A stretch of DNA of 35,425 bases from a virus. Below are positions 14,293 to 22,289 of the stretch, piece by piece. The position numbers and the translations under genes were made by a program. Under the pieces are notes generated by a model, which had not been told where the DNA came from, ran no database searches, and worked only from the letters and a program-made list of their open reading frames with translations. The stretch lies in IMG/VR virus record IMGVR_UViG_3300049733_000280, positions 1-35,425 of that record. The stretch is one strand, 5' to 3'. The number at the start of each line of letters is the position of its first letter. Positions within the stretch are counted from its first letter, which is position 1.

Positions 14293-15190
14293 TTTCGCCA
14301 AACGCATTCAACAGAAGCGAGAGCAATACAACATCGAGAACAGGCCAAAGACTCATCCCACTGTTTCAATCACTGTCGCTGGGGCTGATTATGCGATCAA
14401 ATTTGGCTATGACGCCACTTTGTTGAAAAAGCTCAAAGACGCCATCCCCGAGTCAGAGCGCACATGGCACAAGACCCAAAAGGCCTGGCTTATCTCTCCC
14501 GAAGAAATCGGCATGGCGATAAACGTTATCAGGCTTCACACGGGCTACCCATTAGACTTGCCCGTTGAGAAGCCTTTAGCGCTAGAAGTCATGGAGAAGA
14601 CTTTTATTCTCGAATACCTGGGCGCGACTAAAGACCGAGGCAAAACCAAATCCGCTTACGGCTCTGTTAATAGTCAATGGGCTTCTGAATTTCCCGAAGA
14701 GGTCTTGAAAAACTTCTTCGAGGGAAAGGAAACCAATCAATCACCGTCAGATCTTCAGACGCTTTATCAAGTGCTGTGTGTTCTAGAAAAGGCTTCTCCT
14801 GAAGAGATCAAGAAAGCCTATCGTCGTCTCTCCCTGCAATGGCACCCGGATGTCTGCAAAGAGCCGGATGCGCAAGAGATGTTCGTCAAAATCAATAACG
14901 CCTACAAAGCCTTGAGCGATCCCGAACAGAAGAGACGCTATGACGCTGGATTGTATTTTGAGAGGCAAGGCCAATCGCAAGGCTATACAAGGCGAGTCGT
15001 CACACGGCCTATATATGGCTATCGAGCGCCATTGAGATGCGGTCAAGTGACCGCTCGGGGAACGGTCAGGCTTATGCGCTTTGTCGTCTCTGAGATATTG
15101 AAATGGGACGACATTACGAACAGAGAAGGCAAGACGATGTTTTCACAGTGGCCGACCGGCGCGGACACTTTTCAAATCCTTTGGGTTTAG
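14285..15190 (+). CDS. DnaJ-domain protein with N-terminal HARP-like module (301 aa)
   Basis: Residues 158-222 are a J domain: LYQVLCVLEKASPEEIKKAY, WHPDV with the HPD triad at 187-189, then FVKINNAYKALSDPEQKRRY. HPD is what stimulates DnaK ATPase, so it could recruit host DnaK. Residues 25-90 (VSITVAGADYAIKFGYD, WHKTQKAWLISPEE) resemble the HARP-like module of some helicases. The last 70 residues are unassigned. In lambda the host DnaJ/DnaK pair remodels the replication complex; a virus-coded J protein in a replication operon suggests a similar job. Confidence 0.85.
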   Translation: MVDFAKRIQQKREQYNIENRPKTHPTVSITVAGADYAIKFGYDATLLKKLKDAIPESERTWHKTQKAWLISPEEIGMAINVIRLHTGYPLDLPVEKPLALEVMEKTFILEYLGATKDRGKTKSAYGSVNSQWASEFPEEVLKNFFEGKETNQSPSDLQTLYQVLCVLEKASPEEIKKAYRRLSLQWHPDVCKEPDAQEMFVKINNAYKALSDPEQKRRYDAGLYFERQGQSQGYTRRVVTRPIYGYRAPLRCGQVTARGTVRLMRFVVSEILKWDDITNREGKTMFSQWPTGADTFQILWV

Positions 15191-15202
15191 AAAGGGAGAA
15201 TC

Positions 15203-15466
15203 ATGGATTTAGAAGCGAAGAAAGCAATTGAAACATCAGGGATAGATACATCAAGCAAGCCGCGAAGGCCGACCGATAAAGAAGTCAATGAATCATGCGT
15301 GAGTTTGTTGCGGACATTTCAAGCAAAGGTGAATAGCGCGGTGAAAGAGCGGGGTCTGAAGGGCGACGAACCGCACGTCTTGAACGTCATCAACAACGGC
15401 TTATTTGGGCTGCTTTGTCAGGCCCGGCTATTCGTTCCCGACAAAAAGGAGGCCAAGAAATCATGA
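15203..15466 (+). CDS. Unrecognised protein (87 aa)
   Basis: AAAGGGAGAATC precedes the ATG. The N-terminal 35 residues are polar and the rest is helical (SLLRTFQAKVNSAVKERG, VLNVINNGLFGLLC). It overlaps the next gene as ATGA. Confidence 0.7.
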   Translation: MDLEAKKAIETSGIDTSSKPRRPTDKEVNESCVSLLRTFQAKVNSAVKERGLKGDEPHVLNVINNGLFGLLCQARLFVPDKKEAKKS

Positions 15467-15825
15467 CCAGACACGAACTGGCAGACGTGATGATCAAGGG
15501 ACTACATACGCCCAATGTGAGAGAGGAAAGAATGACTTACATTTCAGCCTCGGAAAAGCGCCCGCCTTGTAAAGCCTGCGCTTTGGGTTGCGCCCTGATT
15601 GGCAAGCTCGATGGGAACATCAGAGAAGCCGAAAGAATCTACCATTACAAAGATCGCACAGAGACAGTCAAAACTACATACGACATCTTTGGTGATCTTC
15701 TCGGAATCTCTCCCGAGCTTGCCCTTGAAATCGAGTTTAAACACCTGAACGGCATGCCCATCCAGCAAATCGCCACATGGCTGAAGACTTCAGAAGGGGA
15801 GGGGGAGAAATGGCAAAAGGACTAG
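15463..15825 (+). CDS. Cys-cluster protein (120 aa)
   Basis: The ATG at 15463 has AAAGGAGG upstream. A cluster CKACALGC at about residues 36-43 could bind a metal. The C-terminal part is a helical domain (FGDLLGISPELALEIEFKHLNG). No known family recognised. It overlaps the next gene by 16 bases. Confidence 0.7.
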   Translation: MTRHELADVMIKGLHTPNVREERMTYISASEKRPPCKACALGCALIGKLDGNIREAERIYHYKDRTETVKTTYDIFGDLLGISPELALEIEFKHLNGMPIQQIATWLKTSEGEGEKWQKD

Positions 15826-16058
15826 GAGAGCCGCCCATGCAAGAACTAGCCAGACGGCGCACTCAAATTGAGGGGCTTATTGCCGACAATGGCAAGCTCA
15901 GAGGTGAGCGCGATGAGGCGCGCAAGATGATCAAGCAACTCATGGAAGCCTTGCGAGATTTTGCCTTTAGCGGAGAAGGAGGACCCACAAAGAAGATCGC
16001 GCAAAGAACGCTTAACAGAATAGAGAAAAAACTAGAACAGGAGGGCATCCATGTCTAA
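15810..16058 (+). CDS. Coiled-coil protein (82 aa)
   Basis: I chose the ATG at 15810 because AGGGGGAGAA precedes it. The product is largely a charged coiled coil (residues 10-50 and 60-80). It overlaps the vWA gene by eight bases and may be its partner, which is inferred only from coupling. Confidence 0.68.
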   Translation: MAKGLGEPPMQELARRRTQIEGLIADNGKLRGERDEARKMIKQLMEALRDFAFSGEGGPTKKIAQRTLNRIEKKLEQEGIHV

Positions 16059-16614
16059 CACCCAACTTGTTTACGGCTCACTTCAAGATGTCGCTCAGCG
16101 GGAAAAGAAATCTATAGCAGAGGCTTTTCTATCTGTTGACACCTTGGTAATGGTCGACACATCCCGCTCAATGTCCATGAATGACTGCCAGAATGGACGA
16201 ACAAGATACGACCTGGCCTGTGAACAATTGATCAGGCTTCAGCGCGATCTACCTGGAAAAGTCGGAGTCATCAGCTGGAATAGCGAGCCAAACTTTTGCG
16301 CCGGAGGAATCCCGACAAGCCCATGTGGTGGAACTGACATGGCGGGAGTTTTGAAGTTTGTTAAGCCTGCCGACAATACGTCGATCAAGTTGATTCTTAT
16401 CTCAGATGGCGAGCCGGACGATGAAGACAAAGCCCTGAATCTGGCCAGTCAATTCAAATCAAAGATCCAAACAATCTATATCGGCCCGGAATCCGGCTAT
16501 GGCCGCGAGTTTATGCGCAAGCTCGCAATGGCAACCGGGGGAGTCTCAGTCAGCCAATCAGTTGCAGACATTGCCAATCTTCAACAGACAGTCACTAAAC
16601 TTTTAACAGTGTAG
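16051..16614 (+). CDS. von Willebrand factor A domain protein (187 aa)
   Basis: A complete MIDAS is visible: D36TSRS40, Thr95 in CGGTDM and Asp119 in ILISDGEPDD, in the right order for a vWA fold of about 160 residues. It has no signal sequence or membrane segment, so it is cytoplasmic. Intracellular vWA proteins usually bind partners, often MoxR-type ATPases, through the metal site; no such ATPase is present here, so the partner may be a host protein or the coiled-coil neighbour. Unusual in a viral replication operon. Confidence 0.88.
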   Translation: MSNTQLVYGSLQDVAQREKKSIAEAFLSVDTLVMVDTSRSMSMNDCQNGRTRYDLACEQLIRLQRDLPGKVGVISWNSEPNFCAGGIPTSPCGGTDMAGVLKFVKPADNTSIKLILISDGEPDDEDKALNLASQFKSKIQTIYIGPESGYGREFMRKLAMATGGVSVSQSVADIANLQQTVTKLLTV

Positions 16615-16626
16615 GAGGAAAACATC

Positions 16627-16920
16627 ATGGCCAAACTGATAATCACAATCGAAGAGAAGGCCCAACCAATCGAGAACGATAAAACTATGGTCGCCTTCGG
16701 AGTCACGCAAGATATGGTCTGGGAGGGCGAGACGAAATCTTTACTCCCATCAATGGGGCCATTCCTTACCGAACTAGTCTTAAAAGCTATTTCGCTTTTT
16801 CAGCAACAGACCGGAGGGACGCTGCACAAAGCCGCCACTTGCGATAGATCAATCCCTCTCGAATCACACATGGCCGAACTGAAGGCCGATCTAGCGCAAC
16901 CATTCCCGTCAGAACTTTAA
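16627..16920 (+). CDS. Unrecognised protein (97 aa)
   Basis: TAGGAGGAAAACATC precedes the ATG. The product starts with a strand (KLIITIEEKAQPI) and continues as a helical domain. It lies 12 bases after the vWA gene and may be functionally tied to it. Confidence 0.7.
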   Translation: MAKLIITIEEKAQPIENDKTMVAFGVTQDMVWEGETKSLLPSMGPFLTELVLKAISLFQQQTGGTLHKAATCDRSIPLESHMAELKADLAQPFPSEL

Positions 16921-16965
16921 CCACAACAATCTAAAACCTAAAACTCGAAAAGGAGATTTCAAACT

Positions 16966-17532
16966 ATGGCATATGAAAACGACAATGAATTGATCATTTC
17001 ATGGGAAGCTCCGCTTGAACCATGCCCCGAAGGGCGACATCCAATTGTCTGTGTCGACATCTTCAGGACTGACCCGGAGGAGGCCACATACGATGGCGTG
17101 ACGCGGCTCTATGAAAAAGTCATGCTCGTCTTTCAGGCTTTTCCCGAAGATGGATCAAGAGATAGCAAGGGCAGACCATTTCAGATCGAGCGTAAGTTTA
17201 CATGGTCGCTTGATCCGCAAGGGAAGCTCAGGCCGGCTCTTGAACGCTGGCGCGGTCGAGACTTCATAGAAGAAGAGTTGAAGCGCTTTGACCTATCAAA
17301 GCTCAAAGGCGTCTCGGCCTGGGGGTCCGTTGTTCACAATACCCGCTTTGTGAATATCCAAGACATTGAGCCTTACAAAGACGACGCGGGTAATCCTCTT
17401 CCCGCTCTGAAGCCTGAAGCCTACACCCGGAGAAACTACAAGAAGCCGAAGAAGCAAACACTCTCACAGGAAGCAACGCCGGCAATGGCCCCGGCTTCTT
17501 CCGGTAGTGACAACAAATGGATGCCTTTCTAA
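16966..17532 (+). CDS. SSB-like replication protein (188 aa)
   Basis: AAAAGGAGATTTCAAA precedes the ATG. The core (HPIVCVDIFRT, YEKVMLVFQAF, GRPFQIERKFTWSLD, KLRPALERWRGRDF) matches a phage protein type often coded beside annealing proteins and primases, likely an OB-fold DNA binder. The C-terminal 40 residues are a basic then Gly/Ser linker, ending DNKWMPF. This recalls the acidic Pro-Phe tip that single-strand-binding proteins use to recruit partners. Family assignment is from pattern memory. Confidence 0.55.
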   Translation: MAYENDNELIISWEAPLEPCPEGRHPIVCVDIFRTDPEEATYDGVTRLYEKVMLVFQAFPEDGSRDSKGRPFQIERKFTWSLDPQGKLRPALERWRGRDFIEEELKRFDLSKLKGVSAWGSVVHNTRFVNIQDIEPYKDDAGNPLPALKPEAYTRRNYKKPKKQTLSQEATPAMAPASSGSDNKWMPF

Positions 17533-17555
17533 ACACCCCGTATTCGCTTCCAATT

Positions 17556-17585
17556 GGGCTAGGTTGGATTTTTCCGGCCTAGCCC
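17556..17585 (+). terminator. Hairpin before the primase-helicase gene
   Basis: GGGCTAGG pairs with CCTAGCCC and the stem extends through TTGG/CCGG around an ATTTTT loop. Only two T follow it, so it may attenuate or shield the 3' end of the SSB-like mRNA rather than stop transcription fully. Confidence 0.5.
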
Positions 17586-17610
17586 TTACCTCACAACGGA
17601 AAGTCGCCCT

Positions 17611-19524
17611 ATGGCAACAATAGATCAAACACTAAACGACATCATTGCAGCGACGAAGGCGAAACCAAATCAAGGGAGTAGCGGCTGGAAAGGCCATTGC
17701 CCCGCACATAAAGACAAATCACCGTCACTCAGTATCAGTCAGGGCGCAGATACCCGCATACTTCTTAACTGTCATGCTAAATGTCATATTGATTCAATCT
17801 GCGCGGCTTTGAATATCACTCAGGCTGATTTATATCCTCCGAAACAGACACAGGCCAAGCAAACAACAGGCAAACCGTCATACAGTATTGATAAGGTTTA
17901 CGATTATAAAGACGAATCCGGGACGTTGCTTTTCCAGGCCGTTCGCAAGCGATTGACAGACCCCGCGAAATTTCCGAATGAGCCACGTAAACAATTCAGA
18001 CAGCGCCGGCCAGATGGGAAAGGAAATTGGGCTTGGTCGCTTCAAGGCGTTCGGCGTGTTCTCTATCGCCTGCCCGAATTGTTGACCGCGGCTCCTGGCG
18101 CAATCGTCTGGATTGTTGAGGGCGAGAAAGACGTTGACAGACTACGCTCGCTCGGTCTGACGGCAACTTGTAATCCGATGGGCGCCGGGAAATGGCTTGA
18201 TGATTTTTCTAATTTTCTCGCAGGCCATGATTGCGTGGTCATCGAAGACAATGACAACCCCGGACGCGCCCATGCCGAGGGGGTTTGTCAAAGTCTGTTC
18301 GGCAAAGCTCAGAAGATTCGCAAATTGTCTTTTCCGACTCTCCCCGAGCATGGCGACGTTTCAGATTGGCTTGACACCGGAGGGGATGAGACGACTCTTT
18401 ACCGGCTAGCCCAGGCATTGCCCGAATGGGCGCCGCTTGCCGGCAATCAACAGCAACAACAATCAACATCGAAGCCGCAAAAGATTCAAGCGGTCTGCAT
18501 AGCCGATGTCCAAATCAAAACAATTGATTGGCTTTGGGTAAATCGCATTCCCCGAGGAACATTGACCATCGTTGAGGGAATCGAAGGAGAAGGGAAGTCG
18601 ACAATGCTTTGCGCTATCGCTGCGGCTGTCACGCGGGGAAAGGGATTGTTTGATATGGCGATAACTTCCCCTGGAAATGTTCTATGGCTCTCAGCTGAAG
18701 ACGATCTAGGAAGAGTCTTGAAGCCCCGATTGCTGAGTGTTGGGGCGGATGTGACAAAAGTATTTGGCGTGAGCGATCCGTTCACCTTTGACGATAAGGG
18801 CGTTGAACTTGTTCGAGAGTGGGCCGAGGCGTTCACTCCGATAATGATTGTGATTGACCCCATATTCGCCTACGTGAAAGGCGATCCGAACAAGGGCGCA
18901 GATGCTCGCATCACGACCAATCAACTGAAGATAATTTCTGAGGCCCACAATTCCGCAATTGTCATGGTTCGCCACGTCGGAAAGTCGAAGGGCTTTGGCG
19001 ATCCTCGCGCCGCTGGCTTGTACTCGATTGAATGGAGAGCTTCAGCGCGATCGGTTTTGCTCTGTGGTTCCGACCCGGACAATCCTCAACGCCGAGCATT
19101 GACCCAAAGCAAAAATCAGTTTGGCCCGATTTCGGATGCCATCGGTTACGAGATTACGAAAGACCCATCTTCGCCGACCGGAGCCAAGTTTAGTTGGGTG
19201 GGCGTCTCGGATCTGACCGCTTCTCGAATCCTCTCCGGGATGGCTTCGGACGACGATCGAGCGGCTATGTCTACTGCCTGCGATCTCTTGAAAGAGTCTC
19301 TTTCGAGCGGTGAGCGTCTCGCAGATGATATTAAAGCCGAGGCGAAGGCGGTAGGCGTCTCAGAACGCACTTTAAAACGCGCAAGATCAAACATGGGAAT
19401 AGTTTGGAGGCGCGAGGGGTTTGGAACAGGGGCTATTTATTATTGGAAGCTCCCGGACGCCTCAAAGAACGGTTTAAACGGCTTTCATACTGGACCATTG
19501 GCACAGAATGATCTCGCCTTTTAG
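17611..19524 (+). CDS. Primase-helicase: CHC2 zinc finger, TOPRIM, RecA-like ATPase (637 aa)
   Basis: Residues 24-70 form a CHC2-type zinc finger (Cys30, His33, Cys54, Cys58). Residues 164-222 are a TOPRIM domain (VWIVEGEKDVDRL with Glu170; VVIEDNDNPGR). A Gln-rich linker (279-290) leads to a RepA/DnaB-type RecA fold with Walker A GIEGEGKST (323-331), Walker B (IMIVIDPIFAYVKG) and a conserved His/Arg motif (VMVRHVGKSKG). The end is a helical DNA-binding-like tail (VGVSERTLKRARSNMG). It should prime and unwind at the adjacent iteron origin; the first iteron lies inside its last codons. No Shine-Dalgarno is obvious at this start. Confidence 0.93.
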   Translation: MATIDQTLNDIIAATKAKPNQGSSGWKGHCPAHKDKSPSLSISQGADTRILLNCHAKCHIDSICAALNITQADLYPPKQTQAKQTTGKPSYSIDKVYDYKDESGTLLFQAVRKRLTDPAKFPNEPRKQFRQRRPDGKGNWAWSLQGVRRVLYRLPELLTAAPGAIVWIVEGEKDVDRLRSLGLTATCNPMGAGKWLDDFSNFLAGHDCVVIEDNDNPGRAHAEGVCQSLFGKAQKIRKLSFPTLPEHGDVSDWLDTGGDETTLYRLAQALPEWAPLAGNQQQQQSTSKPQKIQAVCIADVQIKTIDWLWVNRIPRGTLTIVEGIEGEGKSTMLCAIAAAVTRGKGLFDMAITSPGNVLWLSAEDDLGRVLKPRLLSVGADVTKVFGVSDPFTFDDKGVELVREWAEAFTPIMIVIDPIFAYVKGDPNKGADARITTNQLKIISEAHNSAIVMVRHVGKSKGFGDPRAAGLYSIEWRASARSVLLCGSDPDNPQRRALTQSKNQFGPISDAIGYEITKDPSSPTGAKFSWVGVSDLTASRILSGMASDDDRAAMSTACDLLKESLSSGERLADDIKAEAKAVGVSERTLKRARSNMGIVWRREGFGTGAIYYWKLPDASKNGLNGFHTGPLAQNDLAF

Positions 19525-19753
19525 AACCATAGAGTTACATCCATACTGGGCCAAATTCTAGCATGTGGAACAGTATGGAGCGTTCATAGTGGTCCATACG
19601 CTGTAATTTGGCCCAGTATGGAGCTAAGTATAAGAGTTTAAAAGCCTGCCCCATACTGTACCAATGGTCCACTATGAGGAGAGCGAAAAGAGAGATTTCA
19701 GAGCCGATAATTAGAGAAATAATTTTAACATTAAAAGAGACGTTTCACGCTTT
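19486..19753. other. Putative replication origin with iterons
   Basis: Seven related sites share the core CATA(C/G)TGGnCCA. They start at 19486 (in the gene end), 19540, 19568 (reverse), 19585, 19605 (reverse), 19650 and 19661 (reverse). The copies at 19540-19557 and 19605-19622 form a perfect 18-bp inverted repeat around a 47-base centre. The site at 19661-19676 read in reverse matches the first iteron at 15 of 16 bases. An AT-rich tract at 19700-19740 follows and could be the unwinding element. The position directly after the primase-helicase is typical for such origins. Confidence 0.72.
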
Positions 19754-20065
19754 ATGAAACAAATGAAACACGAAAACGAAGTCGAAAACCTACTTTCCTT
19801 GATCTTCCAAAGTAGGGGAGAGGTCGCCGTGAAAGACGGCCGGCTCTGGGTCGCTCCGGTCGGGATCGCCCGCAAGTTCGGAGATCAGATTCGCAAACTC
19901 AAGCCAGAGATTTTGATCGCCCTCGGGCATTGTCCGGTGTGCGCTGGGAGTCTGACTATAGAGGTCAGAGTGATTGAGCCAGCCACAGAGAATTCAACAA
20001 CAGGTAGAACCGGGAGGCATGCTTATTGTGCGGCTCCCAGGCATCACGACAGTTGGCAATTCTGA
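19754..20065 (+). CDS. Small protein with TubC-N-like helix-hairpin and Cys motif (103 aa)
   Basis: The first 60 residues (GEVAVKDGRLWVAPVG, FGDQIRKLKPEILIALG) resemble the short docking domain at the start of TubC-type synthases that also occurs as an N-terminal domain of some phage and plasmid replication proteins. A zinc-ribbon-like CPVC and a second His/Cys group follow. ATG 19754 and 19763 are both possible; GTTTCA/TGAAAC repeats span the start. It overlaps the next gene as TGATG. Confidence 0.65.
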   Translation: MKQMKHENEVENLLSLIFQSRGEVAVKDGRLWVAPVGIARKFGDQIRKLKPEILIALGHCPVCAGSLTIEVRVIEPATENSTTGRTGRHAYCAAPRHHDSWQF

Positions 20066-20529
20066 TGAGGCAGCTCCAATTCCAATTTGGTCCGGTCTGG
20101 GTCGAGGTCAAAGACGGCGACGACACAGCGCGGGCTATCTTCGATGGTCATTATTCGCGGCGTCGTTATGCCGATGGCCGCAAGCCTCTCTTGTTTGTCG
20201 GCCCCGGTGAAAAGATGGTTTTGATTACGCCTGACGCTCTCGCTCTCTTTATCTGGCGCAAGTTCATCAGTGACGATGATCAGAAGGGAATCAATTGCGC
20301 CGTATTTCGCAACGAAGGCGCGAGTCGGAGTAGCGATTTGATTTTGAAAGCCGAAAGCCTGGCATGGGGGAGGTGGCCACAGGAACGGCTTTATACCTAC
20401 ATCAATCCTCGCAAGATCCGCTCAATCAATCCTGGCTGTTGTTTTCTCAAAGCTGGATGGAAGAAATGCGGATTGACACAGCGGGGATTGATTATCTTGG
20501 AGAAGCATTTCGACAGTTGGAAGTTTTAG
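20065..20529 (+). CDS. GNAT-like phage protein, possibly Mom-like (154 aa)
   Basis: The ATG at 20065 is coupled by TGATG to the previous gene. The C-terminal half has a motif order like an atypical GNAT acetyltransferase: SSDLILKAESLAW, RLYTYINPRKIRSINPGCCF and LKAGWKKCG, where N...C..KAGW matches the usual GNAT motif B. The N-terminal half (ARAIFDGHYSRR, LLFVGPGEKMVLITPDALAL) is part of the same conserved phage family. The Mu Mom DNA modifier is also an atypical GNAT protein, so base modification is an attractive but unproven role. The next gene is a PP-loop enzyme. Confidence 0.62.
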   Translation: MRQLQFQFGPVWVEVKDGDDTARAIFDGHYSRRRYADGRKPLLFVGPGEKMVLITPDALALFIWRKFISDDDQKGINCAVFRNEGASRSSDLILKAESLAWGRWPQERLYTYINPRKIRSINPGCCFLKAGWKKCGLTQRGLIILEKHFDSWKF

Positions 20530-20544
20530 GAGAAGGGAAGCCAT

Positions 20545-21369
20545 ATGCTACGAATCATCAGTCTGGGCGCAGGGGTTCAATCGTCAACTATGTTTCTGAT
20601 GGCGTGTCAGGGCGAACTTACGCCTAAGCCTGACGCCGCGATCTTCGCCGACACCCAGTGGGAGCCGAAAGAGGTCTATCAATGGCTCAGCGAGTTGGCG
20701 CGGATCGGTAGTCTATACGGCATCCCGGTGATTCAAGCCACGCGCGGAAATATCCGCGATGACATGCTGCGCGCCACGGTCCGTGGCGCGCAGCGGGATG
20801 GTCAGCGTGCAGCCTCGATGCCTCTCTACACCTCAGACGGAGGCCAGCGAGAGGGAATGATTCGCCGCCAATGCACGCGCGAATACAAGATCGAGGTCGT
20901 CCAAAAAGAAGTGAGGCGCTTGCTGGGTTTGAAACCGCACCAGCGCGCGAAGGCGGACAGCGCTCAACTGTGGATTGGGATCAGCGCTGACGAGGCAAGC
21001 CGAATGAAGACGAGTCGGAAGCGCTGGTACTCGCATCACTACCCGCTGATCTTCGATTGCGAGCCTCCAATGACCCGTCGCGATTGCATAGCCTGGCTCG
21101 AAGCGCACGGCTTCCCGATCCCGCGCAAGTCTGCCTGTCTGGGATGCCCTTATCACTCGAACACTGAATGGCGAGCGATCAGAGAGAACGTCGAAGAGTG
21201 GGCTGACGTGATCGACTTCGATGAACGAATCCGCAACCGAGGCGGACATCGCGGAACGCTTTATGTACACCGCACTTGTAAACCGCTAGCCGAGGTCGAT
21301 CTTTCAACCGCCGAAGAAAGAGGCCAACTCAATTGGATCAATGAATGCGAAGGGATATGCGGAGTCTAA
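20545..21369 (+). CDS. PP-loop ATPase / PAPS-reductase-like enzyme (274 aa)
   Basis: AGGAGAAGGGAAGCC precedes the ATG. The nucleotide-binding PP-loop is visible as SLGAGVQSSTMFLM, with FADTQWEPKEVYQWL after it. Cysteines follow in RRQCTREYKIE, and a CLGCPYHSNTEWRAI motif near the end could hold a metal or iron-sulfur site. The family activates a substrate with ATP (adenylation) and occurs in sulfur transfer and in DndC-like DNA modification; phage members have unknown substrates. The pairing with a GNAT-like gene suggests a nucleic-acid-modifying set. The coding region contains a 29-base near-perfect palindrome. Confidence 0.85.
   Translation: MLRIISLGAGVQSSTMFLMACQGELTPKPDAAIFADTQWEPKEVYQWLSELARIGSLYGIPVIQATRGNIRDDMLRATVRGAQRDGQRAASMPLYTSDGGQREGMIRRQCTREYKIEVVQKEVRRLLGLKPHQRAKADSAQLWIGISADEASRMKTSRKRWYSHHYPLIFDCEPPMTRRDCIAWLEAHGFPIPRKSACLGCPYHSNTEWRAIRENVEEWADVIDFDERIRNRGGHRGTLYVHRTCKPLAEVDLSTAEERGQLNWINECEGICGV
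20766..20794. repeat. 29-base palindrome inside the PP-loop gene
   Basis: GCTGCGCGCCACGG and its exact complement flank a single T. In mRNA this is a 14-pair GC-rich stem with almost no loop; in DNA it may extrude. It encodes LRATVRGAQR with no disruption of the frame. It is more GC-rich than its surroundings. Confidence 0.75.
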
Positions 21370-21392
21370 AAACAGAAAGGAGATTATCAATC

Positions 21393-21680
21393 GTGGGAAA
21401 TCATAACGGCACTAAACTTGATTACAAGCAAGAAAGCTCAGACGACATCATGGCCAGAGCCAAAGCCGAATGCTCATTCACAGACCGGCTCTATGACATC
21501 CTGTTGGCTTATCAAAATGGTCAGCCATTGGGAGGTCGTCCGCCTGGGACGCCTGAAGGCAACGTAGGGGATTTAAACTTTCAGATGTCGCGGCTCTATA
21601 ACCTGATATGGTCCGCGGCGATTGATCTGAACGGCAAAGGGAAAATCTGGAAGAAGAATAAACAGGAGGTGATTACGTAA
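21393..21680 (+). CDS. Unrecognised protein, GTG start (95 aa)
   Basis: A GTG at 21393 follows AAAGGAGATTATCAATC; the upstream ATGs in frame lie inside the PP-loop gene and lack a ribosome site. The protein has a polar start and a helical core (FTDRLYDILLAYQNG, LYNLIWSAAIDL). It overlaps the next gene as TAATG. Confidence 0.68.
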   Translation: MGNHNGTKLDYKQESSDDIMARAKAECSFTDRLYDILLAYQNGQPLGGRPPGTPEGNVGDLNFQMSRLYNLIWSAAIDLNGKGKIWKKNKQEVIT

Positions 21681-22027
21681 TGGGAACGAATTTTTATTAC
21701 AGGCGGAGCGGGATACTCGGAATAGGAACAGTCGAAGAAAAGCACATCGGCAAGAAATCGTCCGGATGGCAATTTTCTTTCCGCGCCCATAAAGATGAAA
21801 ACGGAAAGATCGAGATCGGATCATGGAAAGATTGGAAAGAACTTTTGACCCGAGAGAAGGCCGGCAGGATTTATGACGAATATGGCGAGGAATGGACCGC
21901 ACAAGAATTTATCGCAATGGTTGAAGCCAGCAAGACCGGAAAGAATCATGGCGAGTATTGCGGCTTTGCAGATGGAACATGGAACGACTCAGAGGGATGG
22001 AGCTTTTCACTTACAGAGTTTTGCTAA
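21680..22027 (+). CDS. Conserved phage-type protein starting MGTNFYY (115 aa)
   Basis: The protein begins MGTNFYYRR, continues with HIGKKSSGWQFSFRAH, and has a WKDWKELL helix and a DEYGEEWTAQEFIAMV segment. I recognise this as a common small phage protein of unknown function (first Met-Gly-Thr-Asn-Tyr/Phe-Tyr, then His-Ile-Gly-Lys). Start is coupled; AGGAGG lies upstream. Confidence 0.75.
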   Translation: MGTNFYYRRSGILGIGTVEEKHIGKKSSGWQFSFRAHKDENGKIEIGSWKDWKELLTREKAGRIYDEYGEEWTAQEFIAMVEASKTGKNHGEYCGFADGTWNDSEGWSFSLTEFC

Positions 22028-22037
22028 AGGAGAGATC

Positions 22038-22289
22038 ATGAAACGACGATTTGCAAACATCCTATTGCGCCTAGCCTTCAGAATCTTCCGGCGCTATCAC
22101 GAACAGTTGCCGAAAGAATTGAACGGGATTATCTGGGGAGAGATGACGAGAAAGCATGGGAGAGATCACTACACCGCGAATGAATACTCCGGTTTCGATC
22201 CCGAATGCTCAACATGCGTGCGTGAGCTTGAAGAAGACCAGGCCAATCAAGAGACAATCAAACGATGGTTGAAAGGAGAGATACGATGA
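22038..22289 (+). CDS. Unrecognised basic protein (83 aa)
   Basis: AAAGGAGAGATC precedes the ATG at 22038. A basic amphipathic helix (MKRRFANILLRLAFRIFRRY) starts the protein, and a CSTC pair lies near residue 62. It overlaps the next gene as ATGA. Confidence 0.65.
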   Translation: MKRRFANILLRLAFRIFRRYHEQLPKELNGIIWGEMTRKHGRDHYTANEYSGFDPECSTCVRELEEDQANQETIKRWLKGEIR

